The notes under the pieces are model-generated. The model worked only from the letters and a program-made list of their open reading frames with translations. It was not told where the DNA came from and made no database searches. Made by a program: the position numbers and the translations under genes. A DNA stretch of 19,437 bases. It comes from JAFANK01 sp036741695. GTDB taxonomy: Bacteria; Vulcanimicrobiota; Vulcanimicrobiia; Eremiobacterales; Eremiobacteraceae. The stretch covers positions 1-19,437 of the forward strand of contig DAINRU010000038.1 in assembly GCA_036741695.1 (NCBI GenBank), in the 5' to 3' direction. Shown in pieces: positions 1-6,918 of the stretch. Within the stretch, counting starts at the first letter, position 1. Each line of letters opens with the position of its first letter.

Positions 1-2
1 GC

Positions 3-464
3 ATCAAGGTGCAGGACGGTGAGGTCCTCGACTTCGTCATGAACGACAAGTGCGCCGCCGGCACCGGACGGTTCTTGGCGACGGCAGCCGAAGCGCTATC
101 GGTGCCGCTCGGCGACCTCGGCCCACTCTCGCTGCAAGCCAAAAACCCGGTGCGCCTGTCCACCGTGTGCACGGTCTTCGTCGAATCGGACATCATGGCG
201 TATCTCGCCCAGGGCAAGAAAGTGCCCGACATACTCGGCGGCATCCACGCCGCGATCGCCGCGCGGACGGTCGCCCTCGTGCGCCGTGTCGGCCTCGAAC
301 CGGAGATCACGTTCACCGGCGGCGTCTCGCGCAACCTGGGCATGGTGCGTGCTCTCGAAGAGAAGCTCGGGATGCGTCTCAACGTCTGCGATGACTCGCA
401 CTACATGGGTGCGATCGGCGCTGCCGCGTTCGCGCTCGAACGTGCCCTCGCGCAGGTCGCATGA
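3..464 (+). CDS. BcrA/BadF-type ATPase subunit (activase), 5'-truncated
   Basis: C-terminal part of a BadF/BadG/BcrA/BcrD-family ATPase; the reading frame is already open at the left edge, so the start and first phosphate-binding motif lie outside the window. Family members hydrolyse ATP to drive low-potential electrons from a [4Fe-4S] cluster into benzoyl-CoA reductase or 2-hydroxyacyl-CoA dehydratase. The visible part has NDKCAAGTGRF (Cys codon 51-53) and STVCTVF (Cys codon 168-170). These are the two cluster ligands, 39 residues apart as in the characterised dehydratase activator, where a homodimer or heterodimer shares one cluster. A GGVSRNLGMV motif of the ATPase fold follows. The stop overlaps the next, related gene by ATGA. 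The order (this type first, the shorter BcrD-like protein second) matches bcrA-bcrD. Whether the partner reduces benzoyl-CoA or dehydrates a hydroxyacyl-CoA cannot be decided here, because the catalytic subunits would lie upstream. Confidence 0.85.
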   Translation: MKVQDGEVLDFVMNDKCAAGTGRFLATAAEALSVPLGDLGPLSLQAKNPVRLSTVCTVFVESDIMAYLAQGKKVPDILGGIHAAIAARTVALVRRVGLEPEITFTGGVSRNLGMVRALEEKLGMRLNVCDDSHYMGAIGAAAFALERALAQVA

Positions 465-1267
465 AGGAGTCTGTGATAGGCCTTATCGCTGGGATCGACA
501 TCGGATCGCGCGCGACCAAGGTCGCCCTGATCGACCGCGCCGGGACGCTGCGAGCGGCGCACGCGACGCGCACCAAGCCGCCGTTTGACGACCTCGTCAA
601 CGAGGCGCTGGCCCAGGCGCTGGCGAGCATTGAGGCTCCTCGGTCGGAGGTGAGCTACATCATCACCACCGGCTTCGGGCGTTCCAGCGTCGCCGAGCGC
701 GACAACCAGGTCACCGACATCACGGCGGGCGCGTACGGCGCATGCGTGCTTTTCCCGAACACCCGCTGCGTCATCGATATCGGATCGCAGAGCTCGCGCG
801 CCATCCACGTCGACCAGACCGGGCGGGTCGCAGAGTTCAAGTCGAACGACAAATGCGCCGCGGGTGCCGGCGGATTTGTGGAGCGCGCCGCCCGCTATCT
901 CGAGATCGGGCTGACGGAGGTCGGCGACCTCGCGCTATCAGCGAAAGACCCAGTGACCATCTCGAGCGTATGCGCCGTGCTGGCGGAATCGGAGATCATC
1001 AATCACGTCAGCCAAGGATGCTCGGTCGAAGATATTCTGCGTGGCATCCATAACTCGCTCGCCGAGCGGGCCATCGCGCTGCTCAAGCGGGTGGGGATCG
1101 AGCCCGAGGTCACCCTCGTCGGCGGCATGGCGCGCCAACGCGGTATGGTGCAGGCGCTCTCGCACATGCTGGCGATGCCGGTCAACGTGCCTGAAAATCC
1201 CGAGATCGTCAACGCGCTCGGCGCGGCGCTCCTCGCCAAGCGCCGGCTCGAGCGGATGGCTGCGTGA
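461..1267 (+). CDS. BcrD/BadG-type ATPase subunit (activase)
   Basis: Complete 268-residue BadF/BadG/BcrA/BcrD-family ATPase. It shows the actin/hexokinase-like phosphate motifs GIDIGSRATK (residues 11-20) and VIDIGSQSS (about 104-112). The cluster-binding cysteines are C132 (SNDKCAAGAGGF) and C171 (SSVCAVLAES), 39 residues apart, and a GGMARQRGMV motif lies near residue 220. The length is close to that of BcrD/BadG subunits or single dehydratase activators. ATG overlaps the stop of the upstream paralogue (ATGA), so the two are translationally coupled and probably form a heterodimer with one bridging [4Fe-4S] cluster. The second phosphate motif reads DIGSQ rather than the frequent DIGGQ. The next gene, a hemerythrin, also overlaps this one. 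The cytosolic activase role is family knowledge; the identity of the partner enzyme is unknown. Confidence 0.88.
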   Translation: MKESVIGLIAGIDIGSRATKVALIDRAGTLRAAHATRTKPPFDDLVNEALAQALASIEAPRSEVSYIITTGFGRSSVAERDNQVTDITAGAYGACVLFPNTRCVIDIGSQSSRAIHVDQTGRVAEFKSNDKCAAGAGGFVERAARYLEIGLTEVGDLALSAKDPVTISSVCAVLAESEIINHVSQGCSVEDILRGIHNSLAERAIALLKRVGIEPEVTLVGGMARQRGMVQALSHMLAMPVNVPENPEIVNALGAALLAKRRLERMAA

Positions 1268-1728
1268 TGCGGGCGCTGGACGAACTCCGCCACGAGCACG
1301 ACGTGATCTTGGACGCGATCGGCTTGATGGAACGTGCAGCGGTCCTGCCCGAGACGCAAGATATCGACACGGCATTGTTCGGCAAGTTGGTGCTCTTCCT
1401 ACGCGAATACGCGGATCGCAGCCATCACGGCAAGGAAGAAGATGTCCTCTTCCCCATCATGCGCAAGAACCAGATGCTGGCCAGGTTAGCCGACATGCTG
1501 GTCGAGGAACACGCTCTTGGTCGCAAGCTCGTGGCGGCGATAGAGGCAGCGCTGACCCAGCCGGTCGGACGCGAGCGCTTGCGAAATGCCGTGCTCGACT
1601 ACGCGCAGTTCATCCGCGATCACGTCGCCAAGGAGAACGAGATCGTCTTCGAAGCAGCCGAGCATGACTTGGACGAGAAGGAGATAGAGGAGCTGCGGCG
1701 TGGCTTGGCCGCGTATGCGCGCGCTTAA
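1267..1728 (+). CDS. hemerythrin HHE-domain protein
   Basis: A 153-residue four-helix hemerythrin-like protein. Candidate di-iron ligands are H9/H11 (LRHEHD), H53/H54 with E57/E58 (SHHGKEEDVLFP), H82 (EEHALGR), and H119 with E123 (RDHVAKENE), which is the usual HHE pattern. Such proteins bind a di-iron centre and sense, carry or scavenge O2 or NO in the cytosol. ATG at 1267 overlaps the upstream stop as TGATG; a GTG at 1264 directly before it is the alternative start. Being translated together with two oxygen-labile Fe-S ATPase subunits, it may protect them or the partner reductase from oxygen; that is inference from position only. No signal peptide or extra domain is visible. Confidence 0.88.
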   Translation: MRALDELRHEHDVILDAIGLMERAAVLPETQDIDTALFGKLVLFLREYADRSHHGKEEDVLFPIMRKNQMLARLADMLVEEHALGRKLVAAIEAALTQPVGRERLRNAVLDYAQFIRDHVAKENEIVFEAAEHDLDEKEIEELRRGLAAYARA

Positions 1729-1897
1729 GAGCGCCCTATAAGGCCTCGTCCGCTATCGGATTTCCGCCCGTGTGAGGAAGCTCACTATGTGCGCCTGTGA
1801 GGACTAGGCTCCGCCGACCCTGTCAATTTACCAGGTGGGGAGCGCGGACCAGGATGGAAGTTTCGCGCTCTTTCCTTTTGTGCTCTCGGGCGCGACC
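1729..1897. other. intergenic region between convergent genes
   Basis: 169 bases between the end of the activase/hemerythrin operon and the end of a minus-strand gene. There is a small hairpin at 1772-1785 (GTGAG / CTCAC, four-base loop), which also resembles a CRP/FNR half-site pair, but no start of a gene lies downstream in either direction. I see no convincing T-tailed terminator and no coding sequence. Confidence 0.5.
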
Positions 1898-2407
1898 CTA
1901 GTCGCTCACGGAAATGCTTGTCACCCGGCCGTCGCCCGTGCCGTACACCCAGTGCACCTGCGCAGCCGGCCCGTAGACGTAGTCGTGATGGGCGTCGATC
2001 GAGGTTGGCTGGCCACGCTTGCTCGTCAGGCGCCCGATGGAATCCGCAAGCCTGATCCCATAGGGATCGACGATGTCCGAGCTTCGCGTGCCATAGCGTG
2101 AGATGGTGATGCTCTTGATCCTCGTGTCGAAGCTGAGCGCAAGCAGCGCCTTGCCGTAGTCGGCGAGCGCGACGCGGTATTCGGCTTGGGGTTGCGGCGA
2201 ACCCGACGCCGCCGCGTGAAAGCGCGACGGTGCGAGCCCTAAGTCTGTGAGAGCGTAGGAGGCATTCTCCCCGATCGAGACGCCATAGAGGGTGCGGGCC
2301 TGCATCGTCGCCGACCAGGCAGACAGCGCCTGCAGAGGCGGTACGAACAACGATATAGCCAAAGCCATCGCAGCGATGCATCGACCGATCATGTCACGAC
2401 CGCCCAT
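1898..2407 (-). CDS. secreted hypothetical protein
   Basis: A protein of 169 residues that I do not recognise. An N-terminal signal peptide is visible (hydrophobic AAMALAISLFVPPLQALSA after a short basic start), so the product is probably periplasmic or secreted. The mature part is about 140 residues, contains no cysteines, and ends in a beta-rich segment (YVYGPAAQVHWVYG). An ATG five codons further in (2392) is an equally possible start; neither has a strong Shine-Dalgarno. It lies 41 bases downstream of the DsbA-like gene on the same strand, but the gap holds a hairpin with a T-run, so it may be transcribed separately. The mention of a DPYGIRLADSIGRL-type segment is only descriptive; no family assignment is offered. 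Confidence 0.7.
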   Translation of the reverse strand: MGGRDMIGRCIAAMALAISLFVPPLQALSAWSATMQARTLYGVSIGENASYALTDLGLAPSRFHAAASGSPQPQAEYRVALADYGKALLALSFDTRIKSITISRYGTRSSDIVDPYGIRLADSIGRLTSKRGQPTSIDAHHDYVYGPAAQVHWVYGTGDGRVTSISVSD

Positions 2408-2410
2408 GTT

Positions 2411-2435
2411 ACAAAAGACCTGAAGCCTTCAGGTC
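2411..2435 (-). terminator. Rho-independent terminator, derived from the palindromic repeat
   Basis: On the minus strand the arms GACCTGAA and TTCAGGTC enclose a GGC loop and are followed at once by TTTTGT, a standard intrinsic terminator. It sits 13 bases after the stop of the DsbA-like gene and just before the next minus-strand start. The upstream flank (GAACGGACCT) matches the left arm of the dispersed repeat described for this window. Confidence 0.65.
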
Positions 2436-2440
2436 CGTTC
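2413..2440. repeat. dispersed palindromic repeat, copy A (degenerate)
   Basis: The right arm AGGTCCGTT (2431-2439) is identical to the other copies. The left arm is degraded in its outer four bases (AAAA in place of AACG) and the loop is longer (nine bases instead of two). The core 2417-2435 is a perfect inverted repeat with a single central base. Confidence 0.6.
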
Positions 2441-2448
2441 GCGCGCCG

Positions 2449-3093
2449 CTAGCGCCTAGCTGGTGCAGGCGGATTGTTGGCCGCGAACCTGACGTACTTG
2501 TCGACATCGCTCAGCATCGCCCCGATCGTCGCGTCAAGCGGCTCGAACGCCCAGATGCCGGAGAAGATCGCGGTGTCGCCGATGCTGCTGCGCAGCACGA
2601 ATGCCGGCCGTTGATCGATCTGGAACGCCGCGAACTCCGCATCGCTCTGCCTGACGCGCTCTATGACTTTTTCATCGTCCATCAGCGCCAGAATCTTCTC
2701 CGGTTCGACACCTGTGACGGCTGCCACGACGTCCGCGGCGATGGCCTTGTGATAGACGGGCATGCCCTGCACGAGGGCCGCACGTGCCAGCGCCAGGCGC
2801 GCGCGGTCATCGTTGAAGCCGAGCTCTCTGGCTGCTTCGGCGGCCAGGTTGGCGTCGAGGCTCGTGTACGACCCCTGGCACCAGTCCGGGTTGAGATGCA
2901 TGCCGGAGACAGAGCCAGAGCGCTTGTAATACCAATCCACCTGTTCGCGGCCAACCGGTAGATCGCGCACGAGCGAGATGCGCCAGTCGTACGACAGCCG
3001 CGTCCCATACTTCGCACGCAGGCGCTCGAGATGCGGCTCCGCATAGAAACACCACGACGACATGACGTCGAGATAGTAGAATAGCTTGACCAT
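2449..3093 (-). CDS. DsbA-family / HCCA-isomerase-like thioredoxin-fold protein
   Basis: A 214-residue protein with the DsbA/2-hydroxychromene-2-carboxylate-isomerase fold: it starts MVKLFYYLDVMSSWC, then has a helical insert, then the RPAFVL segment expected to carry the cis-proline. The start at 3093 is chosen because the fold begins there and GAGGTG lies 7-8 bases upstream; longer in-frame starts (to 3225) would add a non-homologous tail across the promoter. Where FrnE-like oxidoreductases have CPWC, this protein has S12-S-W-C15, so the N-terminal, normally nucleophilic cysteine is missing. It should not act as a classical disulphide oxidase and is more likely a glutathione- or CoA-type isomerase/transferase relative. 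No signal peptide, so cytosolic. A TetR-style inverted repeat lies in its leader. Confidence 0.8.
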   Translation of the reverse strand: MVKLFYYLDVMSSWCFYAEPHLERLRAKYGTRLSYDWRISLVRDLPVGREQVDWYYKRSGSVSGMHLNPDWCQGSYTSLDANLAAEAARELGFNDDRARLALARAALVQGMPVYHKAIAADVVAAVTGVEPEKILALMDDEKVIERVRQSDAEFAAFQIDQRPAFVLRSSIGDTAIFSGIWAFEPLDATIGAMLSDVDKYVRFAANNPPAPARR

Positions 3094-3106
3094 GGGCGGC
3101 ACCTCT

Positions 3107-3119
3107 ATACCGTCGGTAT
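3107..3119. promoter_or_regulatory. candidate operator, inverted repeat ATACCG-T-CGGTAT
   Basis: Perfect 6+6 inverted repeat with one central base, 14-26 bases upstream of the DsbA-like start, within the 153-base divergent promoter region shared with the S9 peptidase gene. The size and symmetry match operators of TetR/AcrR-type repressors. No regulator gene is adjacent, so the binding protein is unknown. Confidence 0.5.
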
Positions 3120-3127
3120 GGTGCATG

Positions 3128-3136
3128 TTATCCACA
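3128..3136 (+). promoter_or_regulatory. single perfect DnaA-box sequence (TTATCCACA)
   Basis: Exact match to the DnaA-box consensus inside the divergent promoter region. No further boxes cluster around it and no replication genes are present, so it is not an origin. It could be a DnaA-regulated promoter site or chance. Confidence 0.3.
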
Positions 3137-3212
3137 CTTGCGAGAACTCTTTTTCCAGGAGCTCGAGGTCGCGGAGCAAAAACGTGCATGCCATCACAGC
3201 AACGCCAAACAG

Positions 3213-3231
3213 CGGCCGGAGGCACCGGCCG
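3213..3231 (+). promoter_or_regulatory. GC hairpin in leader of the S9 peptidase gene
   Basis: Arms CGGCCGG (3213-3219) and CCGGCCG (3225-3231) enclose the loop AGGCA. It ends four bases before the Shine-Dalgarno GAGGAA (3235-3240), which itself stays unpaired. It may stabilise the mRNA 5' end or modulate ribosome entry. Confidence 0.45.
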
Positions 3232-3246
3232 ATCGAGGAAATAACA

Positions 3247-5241
3247 GTGCGGGTTTCTATCGCCGTCGCGATGTTCGCGCTCGCGACGCTTGTCCCACTC
3301 GGTGCGCAGGCGCGCACTTTTGCCATCTCCGACGTGCGCCGCGTCGACCAGGTCACGAGTCCCAGTATTTCGCCCGACGGCAAGCGCATCGTCTTTCTTG
3401 TCACCAGATCCGATTACGCCGACAACGACTACCGCTCAGACGTGGTGCTGGTCGACGTTGCGACCGGTGCGCAGCGCGTCCTCACCCGCAATGGTCGAGA
3501 CGTCTCGACGCCGCAGTGGTCGCCGGTCGGCGACCGGATCGCTTTTATCGCCCGAGAGAGCGATGACGACACGGCACAGGACCAGATCTTCGTCATAGCG
3601 CTGGGCGGCGGCACTTCGCATCGGATCACGAACGCCCAAAACGGCGTCGAGGTGTTCTCCTGGCGGCCGGATGGGAAAGCGATCGCCTACGTGTCGGCGG
3701 ACGAGGCATGGAATCAGGCCGCCATCGACCAGGGGCACGATTACTTCCAAGTCGGCAACGACCCATATCTGACCACTGCCGCGCCGACGCCGTTCCACCT
3801 CTGGCTCGTCCCTGCCGGCGGCGGCACTGCGCGCAAGATCACCTCGGGGACGTGGAGCATCGCAGCGCCGGACGTGCCCTTGCCGCTCTCCTGGTCGCCC
3901 GACGGGCGGGAAATATCCATCACCCGCGTGCCTACCCCGCACACGGGCGACGGCGAATACTCGACGATCAACGTGGTCGACGTGGCTACGGGGCACTTGC
4001 GCAAGCTGACTGACCATACTCGCTTTGAAGACTATTCGATGTTCTCGCCCGACGGATCCAAGATCGCCTACTGGTATTCTCTGAACGGCGACGACATGAA
4101 CGAGAATAACGTCTTCGTCGCTCCCGCGACTGGCGGCGACGGGATCAATATCCAGGGGAATCTCGACCGTGACGTCAACGGTGCGCTGTGGATGCCGGAC
4201 GGCTCCGCGGTGCTCATCGGAGCGCCCGATGGCACGCGCACCTCGCTCTGGGTGCAGCCGCTTTCTGGGCCAGCGCGCAAGCTCGATCTCGGGCAGGTCG
4301 ACCCTTCCAACGACAATGGGATCGACATGGTGGTCGGCAAGGACGGCGCGATCGCCTTCTCCGGTTACGAGTCCAAACGTCCGACCGAGCTTTATTACAT
4401 GAGCTCGTCCAACGCGGCTCCGCGGCGGCTGACGGACTTCAACCACGACATAGCTGCGCTCGACCTCGGCGACAGCGAGAGCATCACCTGGCAGGGTCCC
4501 GACGGCTTCACCGAAGACGGCGTGCTGACGTACCCGCCAGGCTACGTGAAAGGCAAGACGTACCCACTCGTGCTGCGCATCCACGGCGGGCCCAACGAAG
4601 GCTCGAACACCGAGTTCTGGGATTACATCCAGCTCGTCGCCGCCCACGGATACATCGTCTTCCAGCCGAACTATCGCGGCAGCGATAACCTCGGCAACGC
4701 GTTCATGTATGCCACCAAAAATGACGGCGGCGACGGGCCGGGGCGCGACATCATGTCGGGGCTAGAGGCGGTAGAGAAGATGGGCATCGTCGACACCTCG
4801 CGCATCGGTGTCGGCGGCTGGTCCAACGGCGGCTACATGACCTCCTGGGTCATCGGGCACTACCAGGTCTGGAAGGCCGCGGTCCTAGGCGCGGCCTACA
4901 GCGACTGTCTTGAGGACTACGATCTCTCCGACTCCAACGTCTCGGACCGCTGGTACTTCAAAGGGTCGCCCTGGGTGGACGACAACATGGCGGCCTGCCG
5001 GGAACAGTCGTCGATCACCTACTGGAAGAACATCAAGACGCCGACGCTCATCCTCTCGAACACCGGCGACGTCCGCGTGCCCATCACGCAGTCATACGCG
5101 ATGTATCACGCGTTGACAGACAATCACGTGCCGGTGAAATTCATCGCCTGGCCGGAGTCTGGTCACGAGGTCGCCGGACCCGTACGCATCGAGGACATGT
5201 ACCACATCTGGCTGGATTGGCTCGACCACTACCTCAAGTGA
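3247..5241 (+). CDS. secreted S9-family (prolyl oligopeptidase-type) peptidase
   Basis: A 664-residue serine peptidase of the acylaminoacyl-peptidase/dipeptidyl-peptidase group. GTG at 3247 is chosen: GAGGAA lies six bases upstream, and it begins a clean signal peptide (VRVSIAVAMFALATLVPLGA, cut near AQA-22), whereas the longer open frame upstream is not protein-like. Residues about 30-400 contain TolB/WD40-like propeller repeats (SPDGKRIVF, SPVGDRIAF, SPDGREI, SPDGSKIAYW), followed by an alpha/beta-hydrolase domain. The catalytic triad is readable: S526 (GGWSNGGY), D608 (GDVRVP) and H640 (ESGHEV); HGGPNEGSN supplies the oxyanion region. Family knowledge predicts cleavage of short peptides or N-terminal residues, here in the periplasm or outside. 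It is transcribed divergently from the DsbA-like gene and ends one base from the convergent propeller gene. Confidence 0.92.
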   Translation: MRVSIAVAMFALATLVPLGAQARTFAISDVRRVDQVTSPSISPDGKRIVFLVTRSDYADNDYRSDVVLVDVATGAQRVLTRNGRDVSTPQWSPVGDRIAFIARESDDDTAQDQIFVIALGGGTSHRITNAQNGVEVFSWRPDGKAIAYVSADEAWNQAAIDQGHDYFQVGNDPYLTTAAPTPFHLWLVPAGGGTARKITSGTWSIAAPDVPLPLSWSPDGREISITRVPTPHTGDGEYSTINVVDVATGHLRKLTDHTRFEDYSMFSPDGSKIAYWYSLNGDDMNENNVFVAPATGGDGINIQGNLDRDVNGALWMPDGSAVLIGAPDGTRTSLWVQPLSGPARKLDLGQVDPSNDNGIDMVVGKDGAIAFSGYESKRPTELYYMSSSNAAPRRLTDFNHDIAALDLGDSESITWQGPDGFTEDGVLTYPPGYVKGKTYPLVLRIHGGPNEGSNTEFWDYIQLVAAHGYIVFQPNYRGSDNLGNAFMYATKNDGGDGPGRDIMSGLEAVEKMGIVDTSRIGVGGWSNGGYMTSWVIGHYQVWKAAVLGAAYSDCLEDYDLSDSNVSDRWYFKGSPWVDDNMAACREQSSITYWKNIKTPTLILSNTGDVRVPITQSYAMYHALTDNHVPVKFIAWPESGHEVAGPVRIEDMYHIWLDWLDHYLK

Positions 5242-5242
5242 G

Positions 5243-6265
5243 TTACGGCGCGTAGCGTCCGATCTTATTCGCCGCCGACTCCACAAACCACAGATGGCTG
5301 TCGGGTCCGAGCGTTATGCCGATGGGCTGGCTGTCCTGCGACGGCAACGCCAGCTCTGCGATCCGCCCCGTCGTCACATTGACCTTGCCGACTTGCCCGA
5401 CGTTGGTCTCTGTGAACCAAATATTGCCGTCGGGACCCACGGCGATGCCGCTTGCGCTGCTGTGGCGGGTCGGGATCAGGTAGTGCGTGGCGGCGCCGGC
5501 CGGCGTCATGCGCCCGATCCTGCCCGTGCCCACTTCGGTGAACCAGAGGTTCCCGTCCGGGCCTTTGGTGATGCTGTTGAGATAGTTGTTGTCGCCCCCG
5601 AGCGGGTACTCGGTGATCGTACCGTCCGCGGTGATGCGGCCGATCGCGTTGCCCTTTTGCTCGGTGAACCACAAATTGGAGTCAGGTCCGACCGTGATCT
5701 CGAAGGGGCCGCGGGGCAAAGGCGTCGCGACCGATGTGGTGGCATTCGTCAGCTTTGGTTGCGGGGCGAGTGGAAATTCCGTGACCTTGCCGTCGGGGGT
5801 GATGCGGCCGATCGCGTCGGTCACGAACTCCGTGAACCAGATGTTGCCATCGGGCCCCGCGACGATGCCGACCGGGCCCGAATAGTTGATCGGCAGCCTG
5901 AACTCTTTCACGGTGCCTGTCGGCGTCATCATGCCGATGAGGCCAGCCGAGGTCTCGGTGAACCAGAGATTCCCATTAGGTCCTGTTGTGATGCCATTGG
6001 GATACGATCCGCCACGCACGGGAAACTCCGTCATGGTCCCATCTGTCGCGATGCGCCCGATCTTGCTCGCATCGGCTTCCGTGAACCACAGCGCTCCATC
6101 CGGGCCATTCGTGATATAGCGGGCGTTGCTTTGCGCGGTCTTGATGGGGTACTCGTTCAATGCCGAGGCCGGCACCGGGCTCACCGTCGTGTCGGCGAAC
6201 GGGGCGGCTGCGCTCGCCAGAATGAACGCGCAACACAGGGCATAAGCGACTGCAACTCGTGGCAT
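5243..6265 (-). CDS. secreted seven-bladed Vgb-like (streptogramin lyase-type) beta-propeller
   Basis: A 340-residue protein with signal peptide (residues 1-24, cut near PFA-DTT). Seven repeats are anchored by GPDGNLWFTE-type motifs at residues 54, 95, 137, 193, 235, 278 and 320, about 42 residues apart, giving a seven-bladed propeller like virginiamycin B lyase. ATG at 6265 has GGAGG seven bases upstream. Vgb proper linearises streptogramin antibiotics in the cytosol with a His/Glu/His active site; this protein is exported and I cannot identify those residues with certainty, so the lyase activity is not supported. More likely it is a secreted binding or NHL-like scaffold protein. It is convergent with the S9 peptidase gene with one base between stop codons and no room for a terminator. 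Confidence 0.85.
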   Translation of the reverse strand: MPRVAVAYALCCAFILASAAAPFADTTVSPVPASALNEYPIKTAQSNARYITNGPDGALWFTEADASKIGRIATDGTMTEFPVRGGSYPNGITTGPNGNLWFTETSAGLIGMMTPTGTVKEFRLPINYSGPVGIVAGPDGNIWFTEFVTDAIGRITPDGKVTEFPLAPQPKLTNATTSVATPLPRGPFEITVGPDSNLWFTEQKGNAIGRITADGTITEYPLGGDNNYLNSITKGPDGNLWFTEVGTGRIGRMTPAGAATHYLIPTRHSSASGIAVGPDGNIWFTETNVGQVGKVNVTTGRIAELALPSQDSQPIGITLGPDSHLWFVESAANKIGRYAP

Positions 6266-6357
6266 AGATGAGCCTCCGGCGTCTACCTTTATGGGAGCCG
6301 CGTCCGGATGCCTTGTGCGTCGGGCGGAAATGACGTGGCTCTCACGAACCGGCCCCT

Positions 6358-6918
6358 ATGGCCGACAAACCATTGACGTTCGCCGCATTCGCCGGCAGCT
6401 TGCGAACGGGTTCGTACAACGGCATGCTGCTGGCCGAGCTCGTCCGGCGTGCCCCGCGCGGCATCCGCCTCGAGGTCCTCGACCTCCAGGAGATGCCGCT
6501 CTTCAATATGGACATGGAGAAAAACCCGCCCGCCGCGGTCACCCGCATGCGCGAAGCCATCCGTAAAGCCGACGGCCTGATCATCGTCTCGCCCGAACAC
6601 AACGGCATCATCCCGGCCGTGACCAAGACGGTTATCGAATGGGCGTCGCGTCCGCCAGAGGATTCGGTGCTCGAGGGCAAACCGGCCGGGATCTTGGGGG
6701 CGTCGACCGGCGGTTTCGGCACGGTGAAAGCGCAGCTGAACATACGGCAGATAGCCACCGCGGAGGGCGTCTACTTCCTGCAAGACCCCGAGGTACGCGT
6801 GGCTCGCGTGCAGACCAAGTTCAACGACAAGGGCGAGCTGATCGACGACGAGCTCGGCGCGCAACTCGTCGAGTTCCTCGAAGCTCTTGTGCGCTGGACC
6901 CGTTTGATCAAGGGCTGA
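6358..6918 (+). CDS. NADPH-dependent FMN reductase (ChrR/azoreductase-like)
   Basis: A 186-residue flavodoxin-fold reductase. GSLRTGSYN (residues 13-21) forms the FMN phosphate loop, SPEHNGIIPAVTK (78-90) is the family's PEYNG-type flavin/dimer motif with His in place of Tyr, and GASTGGFGT (about 114-122) contacts the isoalloxazine. Members transfer electrons from NAD(P)H to quinones, chromate, azo dyes or free flavin in the cytosol. The start is set by alignment to the family N-terminus; no Shine-Dalgarno is visible directly upstream. The stop overlaps the next start as TGATG, so it is coupled to a methyltransferase. A 92-base divergent gap separates it from the propeller gene. Confidence 0.88.
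   Translation: MADKPLTFAAFAGSLRTGSYNGMLLAELVRRAPRGIRLEVLDLQEMPLFNMDMEKNPPAAVTRMREAIRKADGLIIVSPEHNGIIPAVTKTVIEWASRPPEDSVLEGKPAGILGASTGGFGTVKAQLNIRQIATAEGVYFLQDPEVRVARVQTKFNDKGELIDDELGAQLVEFLEALVRWTRLIKG

Noticed and set aside
1771..1786. CRP/FNR-like site (TGTGA-N6-TCACT)
   Set aside because: It lies between two convergent gene ends with no promoter or start downstream in either direction; more likely a chance match or weak 3' hairpin.
3128..3136. Replication origin suggested by a perfect DnaA box
   Set aside because: Only one box, no AT-rich unwinding region and no dnaA, dnaN, gyrB or rep-type genes nearby.
3118..3246. Longer N-terminus for the S9 peptidase (start at 3118)
   Set aside because: The extra 43 residues are not protein-like and precede a clean signal peptide; GTG 3247 has a strong Shine-Dalgarno.
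3436..4647. Long minus-strand open frame opposite the S9 peptidase
   Set aside because: Antisense shadow; the plus strand encodes a peptidase with complete catalytic triad.
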